Origin: Solicoccozyma terricola
Taxonomy: Eukaryota > Basidiomycota > Tremellomycetes > Filobasidiales > Piskurozymaceae
NCBI GenBank assembly: GCA_001600875.1
Contig: BCLD01000023.1
Location: forward strand, 177,133-241,132
DNA length: 64,000 bases
Direction: 5' to 3'
In this document: positions 33,634 to 45,339 of the stretch, in pieces
How the letters are laid out: every line of letters begins with the position of its first letter
Numbering within the stretch: the stretch's first letter is position 1
The notes under the pieces: model-generated
Seen by the model: the letters and a program-made list of their open reading frames with translations, nothing else
Databases searched by the model: none
Told to the model about the DNA's origin: nothing
Made by a program: the position numbers and the translations under genes

Positions 33634-35348
33634 GCTGGGTATGATGTGGTCGCCGTTGGAAACGAGGCAATAGGAGTGATGCCACTCGAAGAGGAATAGC
33701 AATAGAGCTTTGAGTTGAATATAGGAGACAGGTTATGGAGTCATCTTGGGCAGATGTGGGGAGGCTGCTACTTAAAGCAGAGTGTCCTCTGTCCTTATTC
33801 AGCAACCAGGTTAGGCTGGTNGGGGGGGGGGGGGGGCAGCCTTCTTACATCCAACGTTTGGGAAAATGACTAAATGTCGATGATTTACTGGAAGACCATA
33901 CAGCAATTTGCTCAGCAACTTGCCGATGCCCGATGGAAACGCAACAACTTTTCGTACCTAACCAGCTCGTAAACCCTGATCTGGTCGAAGTTTTCTTCAG
34001 GCTGTAGCTCCCATATATGCACCTCGTGGGTCCCGCTCCTTGTAGTGCTCCCGGCCTTCGCCGGCAAGATCCGCCGATTGTGCCGCGTACAGTGGCAAGT
34101 AGTAGAGTCCAGTATGCGAATCTGACTGCCATAGTTGTGCACGATGGCCGAAAAGCTAAAAGTGGGCGTCTTGCCGATGTGTCACGATGTGGCTTAGGAC
34201 ACATCGACACCACATTAAGTTCCATGGAAAGCTGGCAGACGGGCCGTTCACGTTTTTGTACTGGCAGGGGGAGACTGGCAGTAGGCGGCAATCGCGGCGT
34301 GGCAATATAACAATGCTTTTGCTCTTGATTCACAAAATAGCTTACTTTGACCTTCACACCTCGTATCTCAGCTGGGCCGCTTCACGAATCCAACCTTCCG
34401 GGTGCACGCTGCTATGTCTCGAAACCTTCATATTCCCTGCTGTCCATATGATGGCGTGTCGCGTTTTCTTTTGAGGGAAGGAAGGTACTTCCAGGCCCAG
34501 CAACTGCTTTGTCCTTCACCAACAACCCGTGACGTACTACGGAAAACATGCTGGAAGGAAGCCGGGTTCAAGCAGCGCATCGTTCCATCGGACTCGAACC
34601 GGACTTCCAAAATCCTTGGCAGGGGGGGGGCAGGGGGCGGACTGTCGAATTTCAGTTTTTGTGCATACCGGAATTGAGGACCTGACATTCTGGAACCTCT
34701 CGGAGGCGCTCGACAGAGGGTTGCAGCATCTTCAGGACAGACAGTTGGTCTGGAACACCATATGCATCCGTCTGGCTGCAGCCCTCTCTCCCGAGCTATC
34801 GAAATGCAACAGGTGAAGGTGATGCAACGTGTTGACCAGGATAAAGAGGACAGAGGGGATGTGTCTGCGCTTGCTGGACGACAAATCCCAATCAATAAGA
34901 TGCATAATTGCAGGCTCTTGATGGAGGTATGGATCGCGAGAACAATTCGTATGGCCTGTTCACTTCCCTCCCCATGCATGACAGCGAATCGCAATTTACC
35001 AACGCTGCTCCTAAGATTTGTATTCAGTTGCTCTTGATACAGCTGTGTTGATTTCTCGTCACATACGTGACTGAGAAGTGGCCCACGTACAACGTTGGGC
35101 CCAGAGTCGATGTTGTGGTGCCCTTGTGGCTCGACATCACCTCGCTCGCTGCGACATGAAAAAAAAATACCGCACCGTCACTTTTTTTTTGCCTCGATGA
35201 TGACGTAATCAGAATCGAAAGTCGTGGTTGAGTGATATTCCATCGTTTCATTTCTCATCGACGTCTTCAACACACTCTCTCCCATCTCTACCACCCTCAT
35301 CTCATCGTCGGACGGTGCAACACATCCACCGTACGCCTCGGCGTCACG
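33634..35348. other. Long interval without supported genes
   Basis: 1.7 kb. Holds a poly-G run with an N (33821-33836) and CT/GA-rich stretches. A GGACTCGAACCGG string near 34593 imitates a tRNA B box but has no arms. AT-rich spacers near 35160 and a long A-tract precede the next gene. Confidence 0.5.
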
Positions 35349-37905
35349 ATGCCACCTCAGCTAAATCCCTCCCTCCTTCTCATCGCCGACCAGACGGCGG
35401 CGGTATCCTCCTCCTCCTCACCGGATCAGCCTGTCAAATACGGATGTGTCGTTTACGTTGGTGACGAGGGAGGAGGCGAGTACATGATACCAATCGAGGC
35501 ATTCAGAGTCAAATGGGTGGATCAAGTCAACTGGTTGAGGGTATGTCGCCGACCGCCGCATTGTATTCGAGCCTAAGGTGAAGAGTCGACCTCACTACCT
35601 TCCGCCGGCTAACAGTCCCGTGGAGGCACCGTCGTCCTCAGCTGGGTCGCTTGCTTATCTTCGTATTGCCTACCGACTACCCTCGATGTCCTAGCCGTGG
35701 GTGTCCATGACCATGTGTGGTTCCCGATGTGTGGTACCGGCGGTCGCGTGAGTGGTAGTTGACATCAGCAGCTGGATGAATGGATGCCGCGACTAACATG
35801 GGACACCTTCAACATCTCTCTCTCTCTTTCTCTCCCTCTCGTGTTACTTCTCGCAATACTCTCTCTACATATAGGACCCTCTCCAACGCGTGACATGGCG
35901 CAAAGTCGACCCCCTCACGTTCGCTTTCTTCGGTGGTCCGGGTGCTGCAAACGGCAGCGGCGGCGGTGCAGGAGGAGGAGGAGGAGGAGGAGGAGGAGGA
36001 GGAGGAGGAGGAGATGAGTATCAAGAGCAGATAACGTCAAATCATCTCGCAATAACCAATCAACACAATCGCCAGAGCTCTCTTCCACCACCGCGGCAGC
36101 CATCGTTGGGTGCGCCGATTCGCCACCACGACGTACCCTCGAGAGGTGAGAACGGGAAGAGGGTCGAGGGATATGTTGGCCAACTTGTGGGATACGCGGT
36201 CTCCGATGAATGGCGGGGCGGGTATGGCAAAAGGAACGGAAGCGATAACCACGACCCGGTTGCTCATCCTTCCGCCGCATACCATTCGATCTCCCCTAAA
36301 CGAATGCGAATCGCGGGACAGCGTCATCGCCTTGAACCTCCTGCGCAGCGACAGCGACAGCCCCAACGTCGATCTCGATCCCCTTCTGTCGATGACCCAA
36401 TCGAGCTACCCCACCATCCCCCATACCGACATCGCACTGCCTCTGCACAACCCGGTCAGATACCACGCGCACGACTTGCTCCTCTCAGAACATCTCGCGA
36501 CCCTTATATCCCCCGTAAAGAGCACGAAGAAACGTTTGCAGGTGGATCAGTTCAGGATGATTGGAACGGCGAGGATCATGCGAGGTCGGACGCAGAGGAA
36601 TCGGTCGAGATGCCAAGGCGTGCGCCTCATCGCGAGTCCATCAACTCACCCGTGTTCTCATCTCTCCGCACGACGAAGTTCAATCGACTCAAGCCACTGG
36701 CGGAGGAATATCAGTATGACAACGAGTTGGACAATCGATCCATTCGGAGCGCCGGCGGTGCTGACACAAAATTCGATACTCCCATCTTCGACCTGAGCGA
36801 TGAAGATCAAAATACGAACGAACTTACAGTGGGGATAGAACGCGGTTGTCAGAATAAGCATGTTGGTATCTCGATCCCCTCCACCGAAGCTGAGGCGGCG
36901 AACCAGAAATGCCGAGCTCCATCTGCTCAACCTCCACGTCTCGCCTCAAGGACAGCTCTACCTTCGCGACCGGCGGCAAAATCATCTTCTACCGGGAACC
37001 AGCAACGTCCAGTCGTCGACGAGGGTGGCGGTATCGCTACTCGACTCACGCGAGCTCGCTCAACGGCGCTGCCTACTCGAGGCAACGCTGTACACAACAA
37101 AAACACAATCGGCCGGGAACGCGATCGTTCAACTGTCATCGCCTCCCAACAAGATCAACCTGAAGAACCCTCGGTCGATGAGGATACCGGCTTACAGCAG
37201 ATGGAAACCAGCGCCAGCGAGAGGGACGACGACGTGGAAGATGACAACGAGGACGACAACGAGGATGACGACAAGGATGACGACAAGGATGACGACAAGG
37301 ATGACGACCAGCATGTCGACTCGGGAGACCAAGTCGCTGATAGACCAGTAAAGATCACGATCAAGGTGAGTCTTCTCCTGATCTCCGCCACATGTTCGAG
37401 ACTAATGCGCTATCCGCTTTCTCACCAGAGCAAGGACGGTAACGACACCATGTGGATCACTCCACATCCATGCAGACGTTGCTCCAAGAAGAAACTTCGC
37501 TGTCTCACCAAACAGGCTCATGGTTCTACGATCTGCAGCGAATGTTCCCACAGCAAACTGCGCAACTGCTCCATCGCCAAGGATGAGCGGTCCAAGCGAC
37601 AACAAATGGTCGATGGCCTCGTCGCTATGCCAACTCAGTTTCTCTCCGAAACCATGCAAGACCTCATCTGCCTCGTTCCGCACTGTGATGATAAAGAACA
37701 TTTGGAATCGTTTGCAGAGCAACTACACGGTCGCTTGAAACAATATAGCGACAAGGTGGACGAGGTACTGACTCATATGCTACCGACGCTGATGGGTCAA
37801 CAGGCAAGCCTCCAGCTCGACAAAGACGATGACGCACCTCTCCTGGTTCGGTACAACCGTCTGTCAAAGCAGAGGAAGAGCAAGCGAAATGGAACGGTGG
37901 AATGA
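35349..37905 (+). CDS. Large protein with C-terminal Zn2Cys6 cluster, copy 1
   Basis: Exons 35349-35540, 35616-35747, 35875-37365 and 37429-37905 give 763 codons. The last intron (63 bases) is also open, so retention would add 21 residues in frame. Residues 1-150 form a beta-rich N-terminal module (YGCVVYVGDEGGGEYMIPIE, WRKVDPLTFAFFGG). A poly-Gly run, a long disordered middle with many Arg/Ser/Pro, and an acidic DDDKDDD tract follow. Near residue 620 is a cysteine cluster with spacing C-x2-C-x6-C-x10-C-x2-C-x7-C (CRRC, then SKKKLRC, then CSEC), as in Zn2Cys6 DNA-binding domains. Here it lies near the C-terminus instead of the N-terminus. A helical tail follows. The gene at 50280-53526 has the same layout and spacing. 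A nuclear role is suspected; function unknown. Confidence 0.85.
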
Positions 37906-39392
37906 AATAACTCGGGTTGTATGTTTGTTAATTTCCGGTGTTCTATTGGAATCGTATCAGAAGGCAAATAATCAGAGGTCTTTGAACATCGTGCGATGGA
38001 CAGATGCGGACGAGGTGATGGAAGGAACGTCATGACAATACGCAACGAATATCTCAACCTGAACAAGTCACGGTGGGTTGCCGCTGCAATAAGACTTGTC
38101 CGACTTGTAGACGATGCAGGTCGTCTACGATGACCCACCAAACGATTCCTTCCCATCCCACCGATCGTCAGTCTTTCGAGAAAGCGTCTCGGCGGGAAAC
38201 AATTCAGTCGCACCTGATGACGAGCATAATAAGAGATTTTGTGCTTGGCTTTCGTGGTCTCTGTTCTCTTCGTCGTCCCCTGGAGTATTCCCCGGTCACT
38301 TCTTCGGTAACTTTCTTTCTCTCCCATGCCTTGCACGTTCTTCACTATGATAGCAGTACACGCCGTGCAAATCAGTATGGGGAATGTCGTATCGGTGTAT
38401 TGGCGCTGATATAATGCGAGTGATACCTTGCCAGATATGAGATGTGACAGACAGATTGTCGTGAGCGGTAGGCATGCTATGGCGGTGATACGCTTAAACA
38501 ACGTTCACGAACCGTTCACTCTTCCGCCAGTACAACCAAACACGCCGTACGGACGCCCTACGGACATCTTCCCAAGTGAGAACCACATCGTATCGACAAG
38601 GTGAAGTACTGGTAAGCTTCGAAAGCCGCTGCTAAAGGACAGACTTGTTCCCTGATATTATCCGGACCCCTAGTGTTGAGTTCTGTTTGCCGACGCTATA
38701 ACTGTGACACTGCACCGATTTCCTTCGGATGACTCCTGGTCATCAGTCAACCTACTATTTGAGACGCAACCACCCCCGGCCCCACCCTCATGGGAATGCT
38801 TGGATCAACTCGTCCCTACGGAGTGATACGAGGCAAGGGACGCCAGGCGACGAGCGAGGCCGCTACCGCTGCCAATCGTGGAGCAGCCGGATTAGTAGAC
38901 ACATCCGCCCGCCCAACCTAAGGATGTCCTAGGCGATGATGCATCCCAAGGCCAGCGCCACCGGTGAGGCAGGGCAATATGATGCACTTGGATGGACCTA
39001 CAGCAGGATGAGAGGCAAGTCATCTAGAAAATGGGGTCGGGTCGTTGTTGTCGAGATCGTCCGCGGGGGGCATGTGTCAAGCTTCAGTGGAGAGGGGAGG
39101 GGGCCCTTGAAGCTGATCACGACCAGGAGAACTACTAGTGGAAATCATGAAATTGTCCCGCTGCGAGATCGCCAAGTGCGACGCCGTGCATTTCGAACAA
39201 CTACAAGCAATCGTTCATTAAATTTTCGTTTCTGGCGTAGGTAGTATATTCGTTGATGGGTCGTTAGAGAACGGAGGGGACGTAAGGCATAAGAGAAGGA
39301 GATGACGACGTGGGATATGGGGAGCAGTGAAATCAGGGAAGAGGCCGTTGACATTGAGAACTTGAGAAAGGTTTGTGGTGATTGGTGGCGGT
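37906..39392. other. Interval between two accessory genes
   Basis: Contains a minus-strand open stretch (about 38501-38050) starting MFKRITAIACLPLTTICLSH with a hydrophobic N-terminus that could be a signal anchor. It overlaps the end of the upstream gene and is not convincing. Nothing else recognised. Confidence 0.4.
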
Positions 39393-42199
39393 TTAAGCTT
39401 GTCGGGACATCCTACGTAACGTAGTTGATATTTGTGGTTTGTCATGCACGGCATATCGCGCGCCAGTGGAAGGGCAAGTCGATACCAAGGTTGGTCTACC
39501 TTGTCCATCGACTGGAAATATTCCCGACGAGTCGCTGTCGTCACTCCCATTGCCAACGTAGACCTTGACGTGGGACTGGAGGGATTTTCCGACGTCGTTG
39601 AGAGAGGTTGAGCATACGGGTGACACTAGGTTGAGTGCGGGTGTTGGCTGAGTGTGAGGCTGGAGACGAGGCATCGCCGACTGGGATACGTCCGAAGGAT
39701 CTGTTGCGTACGAGAGGGAGTCTGTTGTCAGGTAATGAACACGCTTATACTCGACAGTAAGCGAAGGTCACTCACCTCGGTTTGTACGCTGTTCGGTTGG
39801 TTTGGTGACGGTGTGGACTGCGGAATGTGAGCGCGAGGAATCGAGGGCGATATTGACGACACTTTCGACGTCGCCATTGAGGTCGTTGGGGACTGTGTGT
39901 GTGATAGAGGAGAGGAGAGGACGACAATCGTGGGTGTGAGCGACGTCGCCGCCCAAGTCCGGAAACGACACCTACCTCGATCGACGTCCATTTCCACAGG
40001 ACCAGTCGGATGCTGCGGATGCTCGATGACCACTTGGTTCCTCCATCGAAGGATCCGCCAAAGGTTGTCCAAGTGTTTTTCGGAGAACGACATACTCGTC
40101 TGCCGGTATTGATGTGCGATATTGGATTCATTGAGGAATGGCGGAGCCGTGACGATGGATCGAGAACGAGTCGATTTTGATGGTCCGGATCCCTGGTCTT
40201 CTGGCTCGTTGTCCTCGTAATCGTCACCATGATCGTCCTCCGCCGTACCACCACCCCGACTACTACCCTGTGCTTTTCGAGTCGTCATCAAAAGCGTCGG
40301 TGCATTTACACAAAGAGACGCAAGACGGATCCAAGTGCTGATTTTTTTGTGATATGAGTGAGCGATTCGAATGATTCGATAGTAGATGAACATTGCTTCG
40401 TAAGATTGTTCTCGTATGTTTAGATCGCCTGTCCAGAATTCGTGAGTGACCTATGGGGGTGGGGGTGGGGTGGGGGGGAGTGTTAGTCGACCGGAGGGAG
40501 GGAACTGACGCCGCCGACGCCGCTGACGCCGCTGACTCCGCTAACGCCGGATTGAGTCTGAGTCAACCTACGACTCACGAAAATACGACGATTCTCAGAA
40601 TACACCAACTGCATGACTGTATATGTCCATCGTTTACCAACAGCCACCAAACCATAAATATAACCCAAATCATTCATCGTAGCCTCCGGATCGTCGAGCC
40701 ATTGAAACGCTTCCAATATCACATCGTTACCCAGCTCATCACGAACCATTCGGAGCATCTTGTCAACGCCAGAAGCTGAAACCATCATCGTCGATCGAGA
40801 TTGGTTGTTTCCGCGAAGTTGTGGTTTGCCGTCTATTTTGACTTCGAGGATGAAGAATGGATGAAGAGGACTATCGGCGTCTGGGGAAAGAGTTGGGGGT
40901 TTGGTGGACGAAAGCGTGGTTCATGAGAACAAAGGGCGAGGACGTGGGAGAAGCGGGTGCGAACAATCATTTCCATCAGCATTGATTGCAATCAAGGCCC
41001 GGCCCGCCCGGACAAACCGCCTCCATCCGCATATTCCCTCCCCACCCAACTCACTTTGCGCAGGTCCAATCGGAATCCTCTCTCCAACTCTCGCACACAA
41101 CTTTACTCTTTCCTGTCTCGTCAAATCTGGAATATCAAGTAGACCAGAATAATATCCTAGTGCCCAATCAGGTTGATAAACGGGTAAAGATTCGAGATTG
41201 AGAAGACGGAGGACGTTTGATTTCGTCGTGATCTGGTGGCTTTTGAGACGACGACGACGATGTGGGCGAGGGAGGGGTGGGGAGGGGGTGCGGAGGAGTG
41301 GTTGATGGAGAGAGAAGCGTTGTTAATACCCGGAGCACGGAGGTATAACATGCACACGCCGCCTCCGCCGACGCCGACGACGAAAGAGACCAAACCACTC
41401 ACACCGCTCTAAACGCTTCTTGACGTCTTTGCACATCGTTAAACCCCGTCGTCAAAACCTCATGATAGAAACTCTCATTGAATGGTCCGGCTGCGTCTGC
41501 AATATCTGAGTAAACGCGGGAAGATGTGTCGAGGACGTGGGTTGGTATGGTATTCGTCTCGGATGGTGAGGGGTTTGTTGGGATCAAAAGGGGGTGAGTT
41601 GGGTGTCTGTGGAGAAGATGGGGGTGGGTGGGGGGGGGGGGGGGGGGGGGGGGGGGAGTGGAGTGGAGTGGGAACACGGATTCATCAATCAGCGAGGAGA
41701 ACGATTCAAGGTTTGTACGGGGAGGACGAGCCAGCATCCCATACCACGACCACGACCCATGACTGACTCACTTCATGTATCGCCAACCAGTCCGGTTCAG
41801 AGATAGATCAAAGTTGATCAACGTCCGAGCATGCTCGACTAGTTGATCGTGTATCATCGTGACCTGTCGTTGTTGATATTCCGTTGGAGGTGGTGGTGAT
41901 GATGGCGTCGATTGACGACTCTGCATCCGCTGTTCATCCCATAAACCATGTCGTATCAACCGATGCCTGTTCACCGACTCTGCATTCGATGAAGAGTTGC
42001 TCGATCCACAACTGCTGGACGTCGACGTCTTTGAACGAGAGCTCGAGCTGTTGGAGCGCGAGGTATGCAGCGGTGGTTCAAGATGTCGAGGTCGGGTCGT
42101 TTCCAGTCCGTTGACCGACCGGGACCGGGACCCGGCTTTGGGCATCGGTGACGATGAGCGGGACGATGAGCGGGACGACGACGACGATGAGGGTGACAT
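39393..42199 (-). CDS. PD-(D/E)XK nuclease-like protein, copy 2
   Basis: Minus exons in frame: 42199-41772, 41557-41405, 41232-41055, 40880-40579, 40450-39976, 39892-39776 and 39700-39393. The junction between the first two needs one more base (mod 3), so a small exon or different splice is missing in the poly-G region 41625-41657. A Ser/Arg-rich N-terminus precedes a helical part (THVLDTSSRVYSDIADAAG). The nuclease-like core then shows YQPDWALGY (putative Asp) and PFFILEVK (E-x-K), the YIYGLVAVGKRWTYTVM strands and YEAMFIYYRIIRIAHS, each aligning with copy 1 at 24446-26652. The long tail is low in complexity. Same family and same doubts about activity as copy 1; identity between copies is low, so the duplication is old. 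Confidence 0.8.
41625..41657. repeat. Poly-G tract inside an intron
   Basis: A run of about 25 G (shifted by single bases) within the second PD-(D/E)XK gene's first intron. It is the most likely site of assembly error in that gene. Confidence 0.7.
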
Positions 42200-42207
42200 G
42201 GTCTCAT

Positions 42208-42325
42208 GTTGAAAATCACGTGATTTCAGCTCGCCCCTCATATTCTCAGCTCGCCCGACAATAGGATAGCATCTGGAAGATAGCATCTGGAACAGGTCTC
42301 TGTACCTGTGGGACATGGTTGCTCT
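42208..42325 (-). repeat. Dispersed repeat, copy 2
   Basis: Shares ordered blocks with 29165-29295: TTGAAAATCACGTGAT, CAGCTCGCCC, GACAATAGG, ATAGCATCTGGA, ACAGGTCTCTGTA and CTGTGGGACATGGTT. It lies directly upstream of the second PD-(D/E)XK gene's start and may serve as its promoter. The ATAGCATCTGGAA block is itself tandemly doubled here. Confidence 0.65.
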
Positions 42326-43240
42326 TCGGGCGATATGTGGTATTGGGACTTCTAAGTGTGTCCATCTTGCATTTGGTCGAGTCTGGTGGGGCTGGTGAGA
42401 CCAACGCCGTCGCCTTCTATTGGGATCGACATCTTGGCCAAGATCAGCCCTCATACCGCTCTTGCTCAGTCATTCCTACATGCTGAGAGCTCCTGGTGTG
42501 CTAGAGAAGAAACATCATCTGGGTTTCAGAGGCCAAGACAATAGAGTCAGTAAGGAGACTGGCAATCCATAACCCATAACCAGATTTCTGAAAGGGAGGC
42601 TTGTTATTTTCTGAATATTCTCACAGGTCACCTGTTTTGACTAGTCCTCCTTTTTGTGCTCATTGAGTCAGATGGCAATGCTTGACCCCTTCAGATGTTT
42701 CACATGGAGCATGATTGTAAAATGCAGTTGGTTTCATTGGATATTTTCCTTGCAAGTACAGCAACACCCCCATTTGCATCATCAAGTGCAATGTCGCCCA
42801 CATCTACATCAACATCATCAAGCTCAATCTCAACCATCCCCTCATCAACATCCACATCCACATCCACATCCACATCCACATCCACACACACATCTATATT
42901 AGCATCACCGACCTCAATTTCCATTTCCATCTACACATCCGACTTGGCAATTACAACTGCAGCACCGGTGGAACCCAGCTGCAGATGCCGCGCACATCAA
43001 TGCTACGGCCATGGGGGGTGCATGTGTGTGAAAACGATTTGTACATGATGCTGGAAGGATACTGTCATTGCTGGTCGTTCTTCATAAGACTTAGTGGCTT
43101 TCGGACTACTTGTATCATGTAGTAGGACTAAAAGGCTAATGTGGAGAGGACTGCTGTGTCACGGGAATTCCTCGGAACATGCTATAATCCCCTATCACCA
43201 TCGCCCTAGGAGATTAGCTAGGAGCGACATGTCATTCACA
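42326..43240. other. Low-complexity region, possible small Ser/Thr-rich protein
   Basis: From 42695 a plus frame of 117 residues starts MFHMEHDCKMQLVSLDIFLA. It is Ser/Thr/Pro-rich, then Thr-Ser repeats from a CATCCA-type microsatellite, and ends in a Cys-rich tail (CRCRAHQCYGHGGCMC). It could be a small secreted or wall-like protein, but splice sites and promoter are not clear. The stretch has no other gene. Confidence 0.35.
42838..42895. repeat. (CATCCA)n microsatellite
   Basis: About seven to eight hexamer units in a row. Confidence 0.85.
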
Positions 43241-43243
43241 TGA

Positions 43244-43440
43244 CTCTCACACGTTATCATCATCTTTCACCTGACCCGAACTGAGCTCATACACCCGCAC
43301 CCATTGTTTAATGGTCAATGGGCATATGCCAGGTCTACGGCCCGATGTAAGGATAGACCTTTCTCAGGCCTCCTCCTTACCGTTCCGCGGTGCCACGCTC
43401 CACGGATATTCGTCCACCATCGACACATCAACGTACCAAT
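43244..43440. repeat. Composite dispersed repeat (retroelement-like)
   Basis: The first half (CACGTTATCATCATC, CACCTGACCCGA, TACGGCCCGA) recurs at 58676-58776. The second half, starting TGTAAGGATA at 43343, recurs at 4928. The join at 43343 marks either the internal/LTR border of a retroelement or a chimera of two repeats. Only fragments remain. Confidence 0.5.
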
Positions 43441-44775
43441 TGTCAGGTGCTAGGCTTTCAGATTCCGTGGGAACGGTGGTCGAAGAAGCGTTGGCAGATG
43501 ACGAATGATCGGGCCTCTCGCAGTTAGATTCAGAACCGCTGTTAAGGTGAACGAAGTGACGTTGACGACAAGAGAGAGAGAGAATCGGCGACGCTGGATC
43601 GGTGGCCGAAAGAGATGAAGTAATTGAGGGTCGAAGGTGAGAGAAGAGATCGTGGTCCGAAAGGTAGCTAATCCAAGGACGATCGATCGCAAGCGACCTT
43701 GTCTATCCTCGGGTGTGACGATCGTCTTTAGATCGTTAAATGCTGTGACAATATTCGGGAACTCACACAAGTTAGTTTCAGATCTACCTTCATACTCACC
43801 TAGTGTATACTATATACAATCGTGATATGTATCCAAATGTAGTATCGATGTGTTTGAGATAGCAAACCTAAGTTGATGGCACAATTGGATGGATGAGATG
43901 CGAGTGGTAAATGTAGAGTCATGGAATGATGAACATTAACAGGGTGAGTTACCAAGAGGGAAAAAAAGGCAATAAGGGCTCCATCTTTATAGTTGAAGTA
44001 AGTGGTGAAACAAAAGAGAAGTCGCAAAGAGAGTAGAAGAGTTGCTAGAGAGTGAAGTAGGTGTGAGAGGAGGAAAATACTCTGTATCGAGGTAGTGTAG
44101 ATACATCGTTCCGATGTCCACACACCAAACCGATGCAGCAACACCGTTTCGATGTAGCTACGTCAGACCGATACAGGTACACCGTTCCGATGTAGGTGCG
44201 AAGGATGTGATGGCGTGTATTGCGAGTAAGGTTCGATCCAGGTCTGTACGATTACGTGTCCGTGATGTAAAATGTGTGTGGAGTGATTGAGCGCTCTAAA
44301 TACACAGTTATTTCAACACCAACTGGGCTTTCTGGTCAGATGTTTGTTGCCAAGCTGATTCTTGCTCCAAGATGTTGGCTAATTTGTCTTGCACCGTTGC
44401 ATCACATCGTATCGCTTGATAGTGTGGTGTAGTCATGCCGGACCTAGATCGATGCTCAACGTATCAATTCGCCACATTGACAGGACCAATTCTTACTAGA
44501 TAGACTAAAAGAGCTTGCTCTGCCGTGCCTTGGGTCCATCGACGAGACCAGAATCAAGGTCAACCCGATTGAGCGAGTCGTCGGATCACATGTTTAGCGC
44601 GAATCTGCATCCTGGATCTGAGGTCTCGGGTAATTAGATCAGAGCTGAGCGCCTTTCCCGAGCGGAGGCGACTTGTTACTTGGATCCTGCAAACGGACCC
44701 CTATCAAAATGCAAGAGCTACAGAAGAGTCCTCTGTCCTTTATCTTGGAACTCATTTCTCAGTCCTCTTCACAAC
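43441..44775. other. Intergenic, no supported gene
   Basis: About 1.3 kb. Short repeated strings (CCGATGTAG, ACACCGTTCCGATG) recur around 44095-44200. No gene recognised. The last ~100 bases should hold the promoter of the HabA-like gene. Confidence 0.45.
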
Positions 44776-45339
44776 ATGTCTAGCTCCCACGACCACGCAG
44801 CTTCGCAATTCACCACCGCTCACTCCGTCATCCGCTCCGGGCTCTCTCTTCAGCTTTTTGGCCTCTGTTGGGGGTTCGCCGTGCAGGCAACACCATACCC
44901 CCGTCTCGCGCTGACCGCGCATATCAATCTAATGGCTGGCGGGGCCATGGTCCTACTGGTTGGGATTGTGCTGTTACACCCTTCACTCATCCAGCTTAGC
45001 ACTCTACAGAGCAGGATCGTGTACTGGGGACTGGGAGGTATATGGCTTCCTATGGCAGCGCAGTGTGCGAATGCTTTCTGGGGGACAAATCAGATGCTTC
45101 CCATCGTGAGTTGGCGCTCAAACGAACCTGTCGAACTTTTTGGGACAGGAATTAGAATGTGATTTTGCTGACCACATGTTGGATAGGCTGCCATGCAGGC
45201 GGGCGCGAAGGGTGGCCTTGCCTATCAAGAACAACTGGTGAAACTAATGCATATGGTACCTGCGGTGGGACTGACTTGCGCCTTGGGGGTGCTTGTTTAT
45301 GAGTCATTTGCCAGGAAGAAGGATAGCAAGAGTAATTGA
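44776..45339 (+). CDS. Hydroxylaminobenzene-mutase-like membrane protein (HabA-like)
   Basis: Exons 44776-45105 and 45187-45339 give 160 codons. Four hydrophobic helices can be seen: GLSLQLFGLCWGFAVQA, HINLMAGGAMVLLVGIVLLH, IVYWGLGGIWLPMAAQCANA and MVPAVGLTCALGVLVYES. Between them are the family-type PRLALTAHINLMAGG loop and FWGTNQMLPI followed by AAMQAGAKGG. Bacterial HabA and HabB isomerise hydroxylaminobenzene to 2-aminophenol in nitrobenzene breakdown; fungi carry uncharacterised relatives. With the DUF4863 gene at 33.0 kb this makes two aromatic-hydroxylamine-related genes in one accessory region. Activity is unproven; the protein probably sits in an internal or plasma membrane. Confidence 0.8.

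Noticed and set aside
34585..34610. GGACTCGAACC string resembling a reverse-strand tRNA B box
   Set aside because: The flanking bases do not form a T arm, and no A box or acceptor stem is present at the right distance.
34428..34994. 188-residue minus-strand frame in the 33.6-35.3 kb interval
   Set aside because: Composition rich in Cys, Arg and Ser without pattern, interrupted by a poly-G run. Chance frame.
37797..38501. 234-residue minus-strand frame
   Set aside because: Half of it lies antisense to the end of the Zn2Cys6-bearing gene, and the rest shows no domain.
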